From JAYRSJ01 sp041920215 (GTDB lineage: Bacteria; Pseudomonadota; Gammaproteobacteria; Burkholderiales; Burkholderiaceae_C): 64,000 bases of DNA. How positions within the stretch are numbered: position 1 is the stretch's first letter; each line of letters starts with the position of its first letter. A program made the position numbers and the translations under genes. Of this stretch, positions 42,968 to 53,806 are shown piece by piece. The notes under the pieces were generated by a model. The model was not told where the DNA came from, did no database searches, and was given only the letters and a program-made list of their open reading frames with translations. Location: the NCBI GenBank assembly GCA_041920215.1, contig JAYRSJ010000002.1, forward strand, positions 186,001 through 250,000. The letters are read 5' to 3'.

Positions 42968-43696
42968 ATGCCCGAAACCATCGCCAGCCTGCCGCCGCCG
43001 GTCTTTGTTGCCCAGGGCCTCAGCAAGACCTATGGCGAGGGCGAGACCGCGGTGCGGGCGCTGCGCCAGGTTGATCTGCAGGTAGGGCGGGGTGAGTTCA
43101 TCGTGCTGCTGGGGGCCTCGGGCAGCGGCAAGTCGACGCTCTTGAACATCCTGGGCGGGCTGGACGTGCCCACGAGCGGCACGCTGCGCTTTGCCGAGCA
43201 TCAGCTCAGCGGTGCCAGCGAGGCCGAGCTGACCCGTTACCGGCGCGAGCATGTGGGCTTTGTGTTCCAGTTCTACAACCTGATCCCCAGCCTGACGGTG
43301 CGCGAGAACGTCGCCCTGGTGACCGACATCGCCAGCGATCCCATGCCGGTGGACGAGGCGATCGCGCTGGTGGGCCTGGCCGCCCGGGCCGACCATTTTC
43401 CGGCCCAGCTCTCGGGCGGTGAGCAGCAACGGGTGGCGATCGCGCGCGCCATCGTCAAGCGCCCCGAACTGCTGCTGTGCGACGAGCCCACCGGCGCGCT
43501 GGACTATGCGACCGGCAAGCTGGTGCTGGAGGTGATCGCCCGCATCAACCAGGAGCTGGGCACGACCGCCATCGTGATCACCCACAATGCCGCGATCGCC
43601 GCGATGGCCGACCGGGTCATCTATCTGGGCGATGGCGCGATCCAGCGCATCGAGATCAATGCGCACAAGCTCAGCCCCGCTGAGCTGAGCTGGTAG
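42968..43696 (+). CDS. ABC transporter ATP-binding protein (LolD/MacB-like)
   Basis: A 242-residue ATPase with Walker A 'LLGASGSGKSTLLNILGGL', Q-loop 'VGFVFQFYNLIPSLTVREN', signature 'LSGGEQQRVAIARAI' and Walker B 'LLLCDEPTGALD'. 'LDVPTSGTLRFAEHQLSGAS' places it in the LolD/FtsE/MacB group, whose partners are FtsX-type permeases. ATG 42968 was chosen; the ribosome site is weak. It is the first gene of a three-gene exporter operon, divergent from an orphan sugar-binding protein. Confidence 0.94.
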   Translation: MPETIASLPPPVFVAQGLSKTYGEGETAVRALRQVDLQVGRGEFIVLLGASGSGKSTLLNILGGLDVPTSGTLRFAEHQLSGASEAELTRYRREHVGFVFQFYNLIPSLTVRENVALVTDIASDPMPVDEAIALVGLAARADHFPAQLSGGEQQRVAIARAIVKRPELLLCDEPTGALDYATGKLVLEVIARINQELGTTAIVITHNAAIAAMADRVIYLGDGAIQRIEINAHKLSPAELSW

Positions 43697-43707
43697 CGGA
43701 CCGCGGC

Positions 43708-46074
43708 ATGCGAGCGCTGGACCGCAAGCTGTGGCGCGATCTGCGCCTGCTGTGGAGCCAGGCGCTGACGATCGCGCTGGTGGTGGCCAGCGGCATGGGC
43801 GGCTTCCTGACCTGTCTGTCGGCGGTCGAGTCGCTGCAGCTGGCGCGCGAGCGCTTCTATGCCGAGGGGCACTTCGCCGATCTGTTCGCCAGCGTCAAGC
43901 GCGCGCCGACGGCGCTCTTGCCGCGCCTGCGCGAGACGCCCGGCGTGGCCGATGTGCAGCTGACGCTGGAGCAGCTGGTGCGGCTGGACCTGCCCGGCGT
44001 GATTGACCCGGTGCTGGGCCAGCTGATCGGCCTGGATGCGCGCGACCCGCCGCGGCTGAACCTGCCCTTCATCGCCAGCGGCCGGGCACTGAGCCCGCAG
44101 CCGCCCAGCGACGGCCGCATCGAGGTGCTGGTCTCGGCCGGCTTTGCCGATGCCCGCGGCCTGGTGCCCGGCAGCCGGCTGGCGGCCCTGATCAACGGCC
44201 GCCAGCGCGAGCTGCTGGTGGTGGGCACGGTGCTGAGCCCGGAATTCATCTTCGCCGGCCTGGGCGGCATGCCCGATCTGCGGGGCTTCGGCGTGCTGTG
44301 GCTGGACCGCGAGATCCTGGCCGGCGCCTACGATATGCGCGGCGCCTTCAACCGGGCCAGCGTCAAGCTGGCGCCCGGCGCCCGTGAGGCCGAGGTCAAG
44401 GCGGCGCTGGCGCCCTTGCTGCGCCCCTATGGCGGCCGCGAGATCCATGGCCGCGACGAGCAGAGCTCGCATGCGATGCTGGACAACGAGATCAACGAGA
44501 TGCGGGTGCTGGGCACGGTGCTGCCGGTGATCTTCCTGGGCGTGGCGGCCTTCCTGCTGAACGTGGTGCTGTCGCGCCTGGTCAATACCCAGCGCGAGCA
44601 GGTGGCGGCGCTGAAGGCGCTGGGCTATCCGAACCGCAGCATCGCGGCCCATTACCTGAAGCTGGTGCTGCTGATCGTCGGCGCGGGTCTGCTGCTGGGC
44701 CTGGCCCTGGGCAAGCAGCTGGGCCTGCTGCTGCTGGGCCTCTATGTGGACTTCTTCCGTTTCAAGACCTTTGTGCACGAGATGCCGGCCGGCCTGGTGC
44801 TTATCAGCGCCGGCGTCAGTCTGGCGATGGCGGTGCTGGGCACGCTCAGCGCGGTAGGCGCCACCGTGCGGCTGGCGCCGGCCGAGGCGATGCGGCCGGC
44901 GGCGCCGGGCCGCTACCGCCGCGGTCTGCTGGAGCGCCTGCCGCTGATAGGCCGCAGCCTGGTGCTGCGCATGATCGCCCGCCAGCTCGAGCGCCGGCCC
45001 TGGCGCAGCCTGGCCGGTGTGATCGGGGTGGCGGTGGCGGTGGCCATCGTGGTGCTGGGCAACTTCTTTCGCGATGCGATCGACCATATCGTCGACGCCC
45101 AGTTCAATGTCAGCATGCGCGGCGATCTGACGGTCTGGATGGCCGAGGCCCAGGGCGAGGCCACCCGCCATGAGCTGGCCCGGCTGCCGGGCGTGCTGGC
45201 GGTGGAGCCGGGCCGCGATGTGGCGGTGCGCTTCATCCACGGGCCGCGCAGCGAGCGCGGCAGCATCCAGGGACTGCCCGAGCAGCCCGAGCTGCGCCGC
45301 ATCGTCGATGTGGACGGTCGCGCGGCCCGGCCCGGCGGCAGCGGCCTGCTGATGACCGACCGTCTGGCTGCCAAGCTGGGCCTGCGGGTCGGGGAGCTGG
45401 TGCAGGTGGAGCTGCTGGAGGGTCGACCGCGCCTGCTGGAGATTCCGCTGGAGGCCACGGTGCGCGAGATGATGGGGCTCAACGCCTATCTGGAGCGCCG
45501 CGCGCTCAACCGCCTGCTGGGCGAGGGCGATGTGGCCTCGCAGTTCGCACTGGCGCTGGAGCGTGGCAGCGAGCCGGCGTTGCTGCAGGCGCTCAAGCGC
45601 CTGCCCAAGGTGGTGGGCAGCTTCAGCAAGGCCACGCTGCTGCGCAATATGCAGGAGATCAGCGCGCGCAATGTGCGCATCATGAGCACCATACTGACCG
45701 CCTTTGCCAGCGTGATCGCGGTGGGCGTGGTCTACAACAATGCCCGCATCGCGCTGGCCGAGCGCGCCTGGGAGCTGGCCTCGCTGCGGGTGCTGGGCTT
45801 CAGCCGCGCCGAGGTCTCGGCCCTGCTGCTGGGCGAGATGGCGCTGCTGATCGCGCTGGCCCTGCCGCTGGGCATGCTGCTGGGCTGGGGGCTGACCCAT
45901 GGCCTGGTGGGGCTGATGGCCTCGGACCAGTTCCTGTTCCCGGTGGTGATACAGCCGCGCACCTATGCCTGGGCCGCGCTGGCGGTGGTGCTGGCCGGCA
46001 TGGGCAGCGCCCTGGTGGTGCGGCGGCGCATCGACCGCCTGGACATGGTGGCGGCGCTGAAAACAAGGGAGTGA
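43708..46074 (+). CDS. ABC transporter permease with two FtsX domains
   Basis: A 788-residue membrane protein. TM1 is at about 20-40, followed by a large periplasmic part ('LFASVKRAPTALLPRLRETP'), then an FtsX domain (about 255-400: 'VLPVIFLGVAAFLLNVVLSR', 'VAALKALGYPNRSIAAHYLK'). A second copy follows with its own TM and periplasmic region (about 430-650) and a second FtsX domain at about 650-785, with 'LASLRVLGFSRAEVSALLLG'. Such double permeases pair with one ATPase to extrude or extract lipids and hydrophobic compounds. It lies 11 bases after the ATPase gene. Confidence 0.92.
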   Translation: MRALDRKLWRDLRLLWSQALTIALVVASGMGGFLTCLSAVESLQLARERFYAEGHFADLFASVKRAPTALLPRLRETPGVADVQLTLEQLVRLDLPGVIDPVLGQLIGLDARDPPRLNLPFIASGRALSPQPPSDGRIEVLVSAGFADARGLVPGSRLAALINGRQRELLVVGTVLSPEFIFAGLGGMPDLRGFGVLWLDREILAGAYDMRGAFNRASVKLAPGAREAEVKAALAPLLRPYGGREIHGRDEQSSHAMLDNEINEMRVLGTVLPVIFLGVAAFLLNVVLSRLVNTQREQVAALKALGYPNRSIAAHYLKLVLLIVGAGLLLGLALGKQLGLLLLGLYVDFFRFKTFVHEMPAGLVLISAGVSLAMAVLGTLSAVGATVRLAPAEAMRPAAPGRYRRGLLERLPLIGRSLVLRMIARQLERRPWRSLAGVIGVAVAVAIVVLGNFFRDAIDHIVDAQFNVSMRGDLTVWMAEAQGEATRHELARLPGVLAVEPGRDVAVRFIHGPRSERGSIQGLPEQPELRRIVDVDGRAARPGGSGLLMTDRLAAKLGLRVGELVQVELLEGRPRLLEIPLEATVREMMGLNAYLERRALNRLLGEGDVASQFALALERGSEPALLQALKRLPKVVGSFSKATLLRNMQEISARNVRIMSTILTAFASVIAVGVVYNNARIALAERAWELASLRVLGFSRAEVSALLLGEMALLIALALPLGMLLGWGLTHGLVGLMASDQFLFPVVIQPRTYAWAALAVVLAGMGSALVVRRRIDRLDMVAALKTRE

Positions 46075-46081
46075 ACAAGCG

Positions 46082-47278
46082 ATGCAGACGAGGAACAAAT
46101 GGTGGCTGGCCGGCCTGCTGCTGGGCGGCGCGGCCCTGCTGGCCTGGGCCTTCGCGCCGCGGCCGGTGCTGGTGGAGCTGGCGCAGGCGAGCACCGGCCG
46201 CTTCGAGGCCGGCATCGAGGAGGACGGCAAGACCCGGGTCAGCGATCGCTATACCGTCAGCGCGCCGCTGGCCGGCCGCTGGCTGCGCCCCAGCCTGCGC
46301 GAGGGCGACGCGCTGCAGGCCGGTGCGGTGCTGGGCTGGATGCAGGCGGCCCCCAGCGGGCTGACCGACGCGCGCAGCCGTGCCCAGCTGGCCGCGCGCG
46401 CCGCGGCCGCGGCCGCCGGCGTGCAGGCCGCGCAGGCGCGCGAGCGCGGTGCGCAGACGGCGCTGGCCGAGGCCCGGCTGGCGGTTCAGCGCAACGATCA
46501 GCTGGCGGCCCAGGGCTTTGTGGCCGACAGTCAGCGCGACAGCGCCCGCCTGGCCCTGCAGCGCGCCGAGCAGCAGCAGCTCAGCAGCGCGGCGGAGTTG
46601 AGCGTGGCGCGCCAGGAGCTGGCCCAGGCGCGCGCCGCGCTGGACCTGGCCGGCGCCGAGAACAGCGCCGAGCGCCTCGCGCTGAAGGCGCCGATCGCCG
46701 GCCAGGTGCTGCGCATCCATCAGGCCAGCGAGGCGGTGCTGGGCCTGGGCACGCCGCTGCTGGAGCTGGGCGATGTCAGCCGGCTGGAGGTGGTGGCCGA
46801 GCTGCTCAGCAGCGATGCGCTGCAGCTGCGCCCCGGCCAGCCGGTGCGCATCGAGCGCTGGGGCGGGCCGGGCACGCTGGCGGGCCAGGTGCTGCGGGTG
46901 GAGCCGGGCGCCTTCACCAAGGTCTCGGCCCTGGGTGTGGAGGAGCAGCGGGTGCGGGTGGTGGTGGGCTTCACCGGCACGCCCGAGCAGCGCGCCGGTC
47001 TGGGCGATGGCTACCGGGTGGTGCTGACCCTCGTCACCCGCAGCGCCGAGCAGGCCCTGCTGGTGCCGGTCAGCGCGGTCTTCCCCTGGCCGGGCGGCAA
47101 GGCCGGCCAGCATGGGGTCTACACGCTCAGCGGCGGCCGGGCCCGTCTGGTGCAGGTGCAGCTGGAGGCCCGCAATGCCAGCCAGGCCTGGCTGCGCAGC
47201 GGGCTCAAGCCCGGCGACCCGGTGGTGGTCTACCCGCCCTTGACGCTGGCGGACGGGGTGCGAGCCAAGGCGCGCTGA
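46082..47278 (+). CDS. Periplasmic adaptor (HlyD/MFP family) of ABC exporter
   Basis: A 398-residue membrane fusion protein. One N-terminal TM ('WWLAGLLLGGAALLAWAFAP') is followed by a barrel-sandwich half ('GKTRVSDRYTVSAPLAGRWL'). Then comes an Ala/Gln/Arg-rich helical hairpin (about 95-190), the second lipoyl half 'LKAPIAGQVLRIHQ' and a beta-barrel with 'VPVSAVFPWPGGKAG'. It would link the double-FtsX permease to an outer-membrane channel such as TolC, which is not encoded here. The ribosome site overlaps the permease stop. Confidence 0.92.
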   Translation: MQTRNKWWLAGLLLGGAALLAWAFAPRPVLVELAQASTGRFEAGIEEDGKTRVSDRYTVSAPLAGRWLRPSLREGDALQAGAVLGWMQAAPSGLTDARSRAQLAARAAAAAAGVQAAQARERGAQTALAEARLAVQRNDQLAAQGFVADSQRDSARLALQRAEQQQLSSAAELSVARQELAQARAALDLAGAENSAERLALKAPIAGQVLRIHQASEAVLGLGTPLLELGDVSRLEVVAELLSSDALQLRPGQPVRIERWGGPGTLAGQVLRVEPGAFTKVSALGVEEQRVRVVVGFTGTPEQRAGLGDGYRVVLTLVTRSAEQALLVPVSAVFPWPGGKAGQHGVYTLSGGRARLVQVQLEARNASQAWLRSGLKPGDPVVVYPPLTLADGVRAKAR

Positions 47279-47292
47279 GCCGGGACAGGCAC

Positions 47293-48942
47293 TCAGCGCA
47301 CGAGCATCCTGACACCGGCATAGCCCATCAAGCGCAGCAGCACATAGCCAACGGCGGCCTCACCGGCATCCTCGCCGACGCTGACGATCTGCGCATGGCG
47401 CGGCAGACCGGCCCTGGACAGCAGGCTCCAGAGCTCATGCGCCGGCTTGGGCCGGCCACCGGCATCGAGCAGCTGCTCATAGGGCAGGTGCACGGTCTTG
47501 CCCGGCAGCGCGGGGCCGGGCGGCTGTGCGCCCAGGGCCAGATAGACCCGGGGCAGTCCCGGTCCGGCCGCTTCGGCACCGCGCAGCAGCACCTTGCGGG
47601 GCGCCGCCTGGTAGGCAAGCGGCGTGATCGTCGGGTCCAGCGCCGATTTCTTCGCGCCGACCCGTGTCGGCTCCTTGCTCAGACTCAGTCCGCGCAGGCC
47701 CCAGTCGTCGACCGAGTCCAGCAACAGTGAGACCTGGCGCTGGCCCAGTTGCTCCAGCAGTGCGAATACCAGGGCCGAGCGCTTGTTGAGCCCGCCCTCG
47801 GAGACGATCACCGCCTCATGCGCCGGGTCGACACCGGCCGGGCCCAGCAGCGCGGCCAGGCGTTCCGGGCGGGCCAGGTCTTGCTGGAAGCGTTCGGCCG
47901 GCAGGCTCAAGGCAAATGGCAGATGGCCCAGCGCATAGGCCTCGGCCGGGCGCACATCGATGATGCTGATCGGGCTGTGGCTGAAGGTGCGCAGCATGGT
48001 GTTGCTGAAGCCGTTGAGCCAGTCGGCATCGCGCAGCAGGGCCGGGGCCGCATAGCTCCACAGCGGCAGGCCGCGCGGGTCCTCCAGCCATTCCCTCTGC
48101 GAGCCCTGGTAGAGCGCGACGCGCGGATAGCCGAGCAGGAACTTCAGCGCGAAATAGGGCACGCTGGCGGCCACGCCACCGCCGCAATAGCTGTAGACCT
48201 GCTGCTCGCGGCGCACGCCCAGATGGGCCATCAAGGCCTCCAGCTCGGCGCGTGGCTTGAAGGTCTTGTCGGACCGGAAGAAATCGTCGGTCGGTGTCAG
48301 CAGCGCATGCGGCACATGGCCGCCGCGGCTGAAGAACTTGGCGCCGCCGTAGTAGTAGGGCGGGTCCAGCGCCTCCAGCAGGGCATGGCCTTGGGGATCG
48401 CCCGCGCCTGCGAGGAACTCGGGCAGGCGCGCACGGACCTCCTCGCGCAGTGCGCCCACCCGCAGATCGCCGGGCGGTGGGGCGGGCGTGGGCTCGCGGG
48501 TGACCGGGCCCTGGGCCGCCTGCCAGGCTGCCAGCCCGCCGTCCAGCAGACGCAGGCGCGCGGGATCCACGCCATGGCGGTAGAGCTCGTAGAAGATCCA
48601 GGGCGCCATCATCGCGCCGCCCTGGTCGTGGATCACGATCAGGCGTTCACCCTCGCTGAGACCCCAGCTGCGCAGCCGCGCCTGCATGCCGGCGGCGTCG
48701 AGCTCGCGCGAGCCGTAGCGATAGAAGTCCACGCTGATGGCCCCGGGTATGTGGCCGGCCGCATGCAGGGGGGTGGGCGAGGCGTCCAGCACCAGGGGCG
48801 GGGCGGGGCTGGCCAGGGCCTGGCGCAGCCAGGCGGCATCGACCAGGGGGCTGGCGGCGCGGGCCGCCAGTCCGGTGCCCAGCAGCAGTCCGACCATGGC
48901 GGGCAGGAGGCAACGCCGCAGGCTCAGCAGAAGTCGCATCAT
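47293..48942 (-). CDS. Exported multi-domain rhodanese-like protein
   Basis: A protein of about 549 residues with signal peptide ('MVGLLLGTGLAARAA') and up to four rhodanese-like units. Unit 1 (about 30-150) has 'VIHDQGGAMMAPW', with Asp106 where the active Cys should be. Unit 2 (about 155-310) keeps a Cys, Cys253 in 'VYSYCGGGVAASVP'. Unit 3 (about 320-440) has 'VIVSEGGLNKRSA', no Cys. Unit 4 is partial, near the end, with 'VSVGEDAGEAAVG'. Sulfur transfer, if any, would rest on unit 2. Two adjacent ATGs follow 'aaggagc'; the first, 48942, is used. It is convergent with the exporter operon, 14 bases apart. Confidence 0.85.
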   Translation of the reverse strand: MMRLLLSLRRCLLPAMVGLLLGTGLAARAASPLVDAAWLRQALASPAPPLVLDASPTPLHAAGHIPGAISVDFYRYGSRELDAAGMQARLRSWGLSEGERLIVIHDQGGAMMAPWIFYELYRHGVDPARLRLLDGGLAAWQAAQGPVTREPTPAPPPGDLRVGALREEVRARLPEFLAGAGDPQGHALLEALDPPYYYGGAKFFSRGGHVPHALLTPTDDFFRSDKTFKPRAELEALMAHLGVRREQQVYSYCGGGVAASVPYFALKFLLGYPRVALYQGSQREWLEDPRGLPLWSYAAPALLRDADWLNGFSNTMLRTFSHSPISIIDVRPAEAYALGHLPFALSLPAERFQQDLARPERLAALLGPAGVDPAHEAVIVSEGGLNKRSALVFALLEQLGQRQVSLLLDSVDDWGLRGLSLSKEPTRVGAKKSALDPTITPLAYQAAPRKVLLRGAEAAGPGLPRVYLALGAQPPGPALPGKTVHLPYEQLLDAGGRPKPAHELWSLLSRAGLPRHAQIVSVGEDAGEAAVGYVLLRLMGYAGVRMLVR

Positions 48943-49075
48943 CGAAGGGCTCCTTGATTGGCAAGCCGGCACTATCGGTCTGCGCACCGCGGGCGGGCCA
49001 GGCCATGGCGACAGACCGTCTGCCCGCGTGCACCAGCTGCGGCCGGCGCTGACAGTCCGCGCTTTCCCGGGGGGC

Positions 49076-50287
49076 TCAGAGGGGGTTCGCCAGCAGCAAC
49101 TGGTTCAATGCCTTCATCAGCGGGTAGGGGTAGTGATCGATGTCGTTGGAAGCGGTGAAGATGAAGAGCTGCTGCTCCGGGTAGTAGTCGAAGGTGGCGT
49201 AGGCGTAGCCGTTGGAGCCGCTGTGGGTGATTCTGAGGCTGCCGCCTCGGGTCTGGGCGAGCAGCCAGCCGTAGCCGTAGTAGGCAGTCCTCTCGGCGTT
49301 CTCTGCGATATGAGGTTTGAACATCTGGGTCCAGGAGCTCTGGCGCAGGATCTGGCCGCTGCTCATGGCCACCGACCAGGCATGCATGTCCTTCGCGGTA
49401 GACATGAAGCCGCCGGCCCCTTCGAACCAGCGCCGGCCGGGAGACTGCCGCAGGTGCTGCAAGGAATCGCCCACGCTGCGACTGCTGGCCTTGAGGCCCA
49501 GCCAGCGTTGCAGCCAGCTCGGATCGGCGCCGTAGTTGATGGCCAGCCGTGCCTGCGGCACGGCCAGCAAGCGGTAGCCGGTCTCGCTCAGTCCGGCGGG
49601 CAGCAGGATGTTGTGGCGGATGAAGCTCTCCCACTCCTGGCCGGAGACCCGCTCGATGATCTGTGCCAGCAGGCTGTAGCCGATGTTGGAATAGTGGTAG
49701 CGCTCGCCTGGCGCCGCAAGCAGCTTCTGCGCCAGGATCTCGGCGCTGAGCTGGCTGGCGTCGACCCGGTCATAGAGCTCGCGACCCGGCAGACCGGCTG
49801 GCAGGCCCGATGCATGGCTCAGCAAATGGTGCACGGTGATGGCCTGCTTGTCAGCGGGCACCTTCGGGAAGTAGCTGCCCAGCGGAGCGTCCAGGGACAG
49901 CTTGCCCTGCTCCACCAGCAGCATGATGGCGGTGGCAGTGAACTGTTTGGTCAGCGAGCCGATGTCGAATACCGTGTGCGCGTCGAAGGGGCGCTGGCTG
50001 TCCCGGTCCGACTGGCCGAAGCCGCGGTGATAGATGACCGAGCCGGCTCTGGCGATCAGGACCGTGCCCGAGAAGGCAGACTGTTGCAGCGTCTGCTGCC
50101 AGGCCTGAAGGGCCGCCGGGACGGGGCTCGTCGCCCGCGCCGGACCACAGGTCGCGATGTACAGGATCAGCGCCGCAATCAGGGTTGCGCAAAGTCCGAA
50201 ACCGGGCCGTGCAGAACGCGATGCTCGTGGATGGCGCCAGGGCATGGATTCGGAAACCTGCACAGCGGCGGGCAGGGGCAGGGTCAT
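49076..50287 (-). CDS. Serine hydrolase, class C beta-lactamase-like family
   Basis: A 403-residue exported protein. A hydrophobic segment at about 30-48 ('LCATLIAALILYIATCG') acts as signal or anchor. Active-site motifs: Ser111-x-x-Lys114 in 'IGSLTKQF', Tyr199-Ser-Asn in 'YHYSNIGYSLL', and 'THSGSNGYAY' (His-Ser-Gly, about 355). This is the penicillin-binding/esterase EstB-like group, which includes peptidases, esterases and few true beta-lactamases. Antibiotic resistance should not be assumed. ATG 50287 is used; ATG 50245 would shorten the N-terminus. The 189-base gap toward hutH shows no gene. Confidence 0.88.
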   Translation of the reverse strand: MTLPLPAAVQVSESMPWRHPRASRSARPGFGLCATLIAALILYIATCGPARATSPVPAALQAWQQTLQQSAFSGTVLIARAGSVIYHRGFGQSDRDSQRPFDAHTVFDIGSLTKQFTATAIMLLVEQGKLSLDAPLGSYFPKVPADKQAITVHHLLSHASGLPAGLPGRELYDRVDASQLSAEILAQKLLAAPGERYHYSNIGYSLLAQIIERVSGQEWESFIRHNILLPAGLSETGYRLLAVPQARLAINYGADPSWLQRWLGLKASSRSVGDSLQHLRQSPGRRWFEGAGGFMSTAKDMHAWSVAMSSGQILRQSSWTQMFKPHIAENAERTAYYGYGWLLAQTRGGSLRITHSGSNGYAYATFDYYPEQQLFIFTASNDIDHYPYPLMKALNQLLLANPL

Positions 50288-50476
50288 GGATCGGCTCCGA
50301 GGGGGAAGGCCGCTACTATCGCGACGCTGGCGCTTGCGTGCCAGCGCGGAATGACGGACCGTCGCCCGCCCGGCCTGGTCTGCAGCAAGCCGTGACGGAC
50401 GGTGGCCAGCCCGGCTCAGTCGGCTCCAGGGCCGCGGCTGCCTAGGGGTTCTCGACCTGCTGCAGTTGGGCAGACA

Positions 50477-52021
50477 TCAGGGCAGCACGACGATGCTGCC
50501 CTCGCGCTGCACCAGCCTTGCCAGCTCGCCGGCAAACACCAGCTCGGTCGCACGCTCGATGTCCGGGGCCAGATAGTGGTCCTCGGGCATGGGCGGGCAG
50601 ACCTTGCGCACCATCGCATGCACCTCTTCGAGCGCGCGCGAGCTCTTCAGCGGGCGCAGGAACTCGATGCCTTGCGCGGCCGCCAGCAGCTCGATGCCGA
50701 TGATGTGGGCGGTGTTGTCCAGCATCGCGCCCAGGCGGCGCGCGCCGAAGGTGGCCATGCTCACATGGTCCTCCTGGTTGGCGCTGGTGGGCAGGCTGTC
50801 GACGCTGGCCGGGTGGGCCAGGCTCTTGTTCTCGCTGGCCAGCGCGGCGGCTGTCACATGCGCGATCATGAAGCCGGAGTTAAGCCCGGCGTTCTCGGTC
50901 AGGAAGGGCGGCAGGCGCGAGACGCTGGTGTCGATCAGCATCGCGATGCGGCGCTCGGCGATGGCGCCGACCTCGGCGATCGCGCAGGCCAGCGCATCGG
51001 CGGCCAGGGCCACCGGCTCGGCGTGGAAGTTGCCGCCGGACACCATATAGGCGCTGCCGTCCGCGTTGGCGAAGACCAGCGGGTTGTCGGTGACCGCATT
51101 CGCTTCGCGCAAGAGCACATCGCGCACATAGCGTGCCTGGTCGAGGCAGGCGCCCATGACCTGGGGCTGGCAGCGCAGGCAGTAAGGGTCCTGGACCCGC
51201 TCGTCGCCCTCGCGGTGCGAGGCACGGATCTCGCTGCCGGCCAGGATCTGCCGGTAGGCCTGGGCGGCCTCGATCTGGCCGGGCTGGCCACGCACCGCAT
51301 GGATGCGCGGATCGAAGGGGCCATCGCTGCCGCGCGCCGCATCCAGGCTCAGCGCGCCCGAGACGATGGCCGAGGCATAGACCTTCTCAAAACGCAGCAG
51401 GCCTTCCAGCGCCAGCGCGGTCGAGGTCTGGGTGCCGTTGATCAGGGCCAGGCCTTCCTTGGCCTGCAGCACCAGCGGTCGGACGCCGGCCTTTTCCAGC
51501 TCGGGGCCGGCAGGTTTGCGTTCTCCATCCACCAGCATCTCGCCCTCGCCCATCAGCGCCAGGGTCATATGCGACAGCGGCGCCAGATCGCCCGAGGCGC
51601 CGACCGAGCCTTGCGCCGGCACATAGGGCACGAGGCCGGCGTTGAAGGCGTCGAGCAGGCATTGCACGACCTCCTCGCGCACGCCGGAGAAGCCGCGCGC
51701 GAGGGACGCCGCCTTGGTGGCCAGCATCAGGCGCACGACGCTGGGCTGCAGCGGCGCGCCGACGCCGACGCAATGCGAACGGATCAGGTTGCGCTGCAGC
51801 GTGGCCAGCTCCTCCTTGCTGATGCGCTTGCTGGCCAGCTTGCCGAAGCCGGTGTTGACGCCGTAGACCGGCGCGTCGCCAGCGGCCGCGGCCTGCACCA
51901 CGGCGGCGCTGCGGCGGATGGTTTCGGCGGCGCTGGCGTGCAGGCTCAGCGTCACCTGGCCGTTGCGGATGCTGCGCAGTTGTTCGAGGCTCAGTTCGCC
52001 CGGGGTGATTTCCAAGTTCAT
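50477..52021 (-). CDS. hutH: Histidine ammonia-lyase
   Basis: A 514-residue enzyme converting L-histidine to urocanate and ammonia, step 1 of histidine use. The MIO cofactor tripeptide Ala142-Ser143-Gly144 is in 'QGSVGASGDLAPLSH'. The catalytic Tyr53 is in 'PVYGVNTGFGKL'. 'QEDHVSMATFGARRLG' and 'QGIEFLRPLKSSRALEEVH' are further conserved blocks. It lies 13 bases after hutU and shares its promoter. Confidence 0.98.
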   Translation of the reverse strand: MNLEITPGELSLEQLRSIRNGQVTLSLHASAAETIRRSAAVVQAAAAGDAPVYGVNTGFGKLASKRISKEELATLQRNLIRSHCVGVGAPLQPSVVRLMLATKAASLARGFSGVREEVVQCLLDAFNAGLVPYVPAQGSVGASGDLAPLSHMTLALMGEGEMLVDGERKPAGPELEKAGVRPLVLQAKEGLALINGTQTSTALALEGLLRFEKVYASAIVSGALSLDAARGSDGPFDPRIHAVRGQPGQIEAAQAYRQILAGSEIRASHREGDERVQDPYCLRCQPQVMGACLDQARYVRDVLLREANAVTDNPLVFANADGSAYMVSGGNFHAEPVALAADALACAIAEVGAIAERRIAMLIDTSVSRLPPFLTENAGLNSGFMIAHVTAAALASENKSLAHPASVDSLPTSANQEDHVSMATFGARRLGAMLDNTAHIIGIELLAAAQGIEFLRPLKSSRALEEVHAMVRKVCPPMPEDHYLAPDIERATELVFAGELARLVQREGSIVVLP

Positions 52022-52034
52022 CGTCTTTTCCTTT

Positions 52035-53717
<1,683 letters not shown>

Positions 53718-53763
53718 GCTTGTCTCCGGGTCGGGAAGGAAGGTCATGGGACGAATGGAGCGG

Positions 53764-53792
53764 ACTCTAGTTGTCTATACAAGTAAAGTCAA
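53764..53792 (-). promoter_or_regulatory. Predicted hutU-hutH promoter
   Basis: On the minus strand, TTGACT (53787-53792) and TAGAGT (53764-53769) form -35 and -10 boxes with an exact 17-base spacer. The HutC-type palindrome lies wholly inside the spacer, so repressor binding would block polymerase. Confidence 0.65.
53771..53782. promoter_or_regulatory. HutC-type operator palindrome
   Basis: TTGTCTATACAA is a 12-base near-perfect palindrome close to the known hut operator (TTGTATATACAA type). It is centred in the divergent hutU/hutC gap. It also overlaps a possible hutC promoter (TTGTCT at 53771-53776, 17 bases, TACCAT at 53794-53799), which would make hutC self-regulated. Confidence 0.75.
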
Positions 53793-53806
53793 CTACCATT
53801 CGGACC

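Noticed and set aside
43621..46230. A long minus-strand open frame opposite the ABC permease gene
   Set aside because: Same composition signature (Gln/His/Arg-rich) and fully antisense to a clear FtsX permease.
49076..50287. Annotation as an antibiotic-resistance beta-lactamase
   Set aside because: The SxxK, YxN and HSG motifs are shared with esterases and peptidases. Nothing shows beta-lactam hydrolysis.
50288..50476. A 10-codon frame MSAQLQQVENP starting at the hutH stop on the minus strand
   Set aside because: It is too short, has no ribosome site of its own and resembles nothing known.
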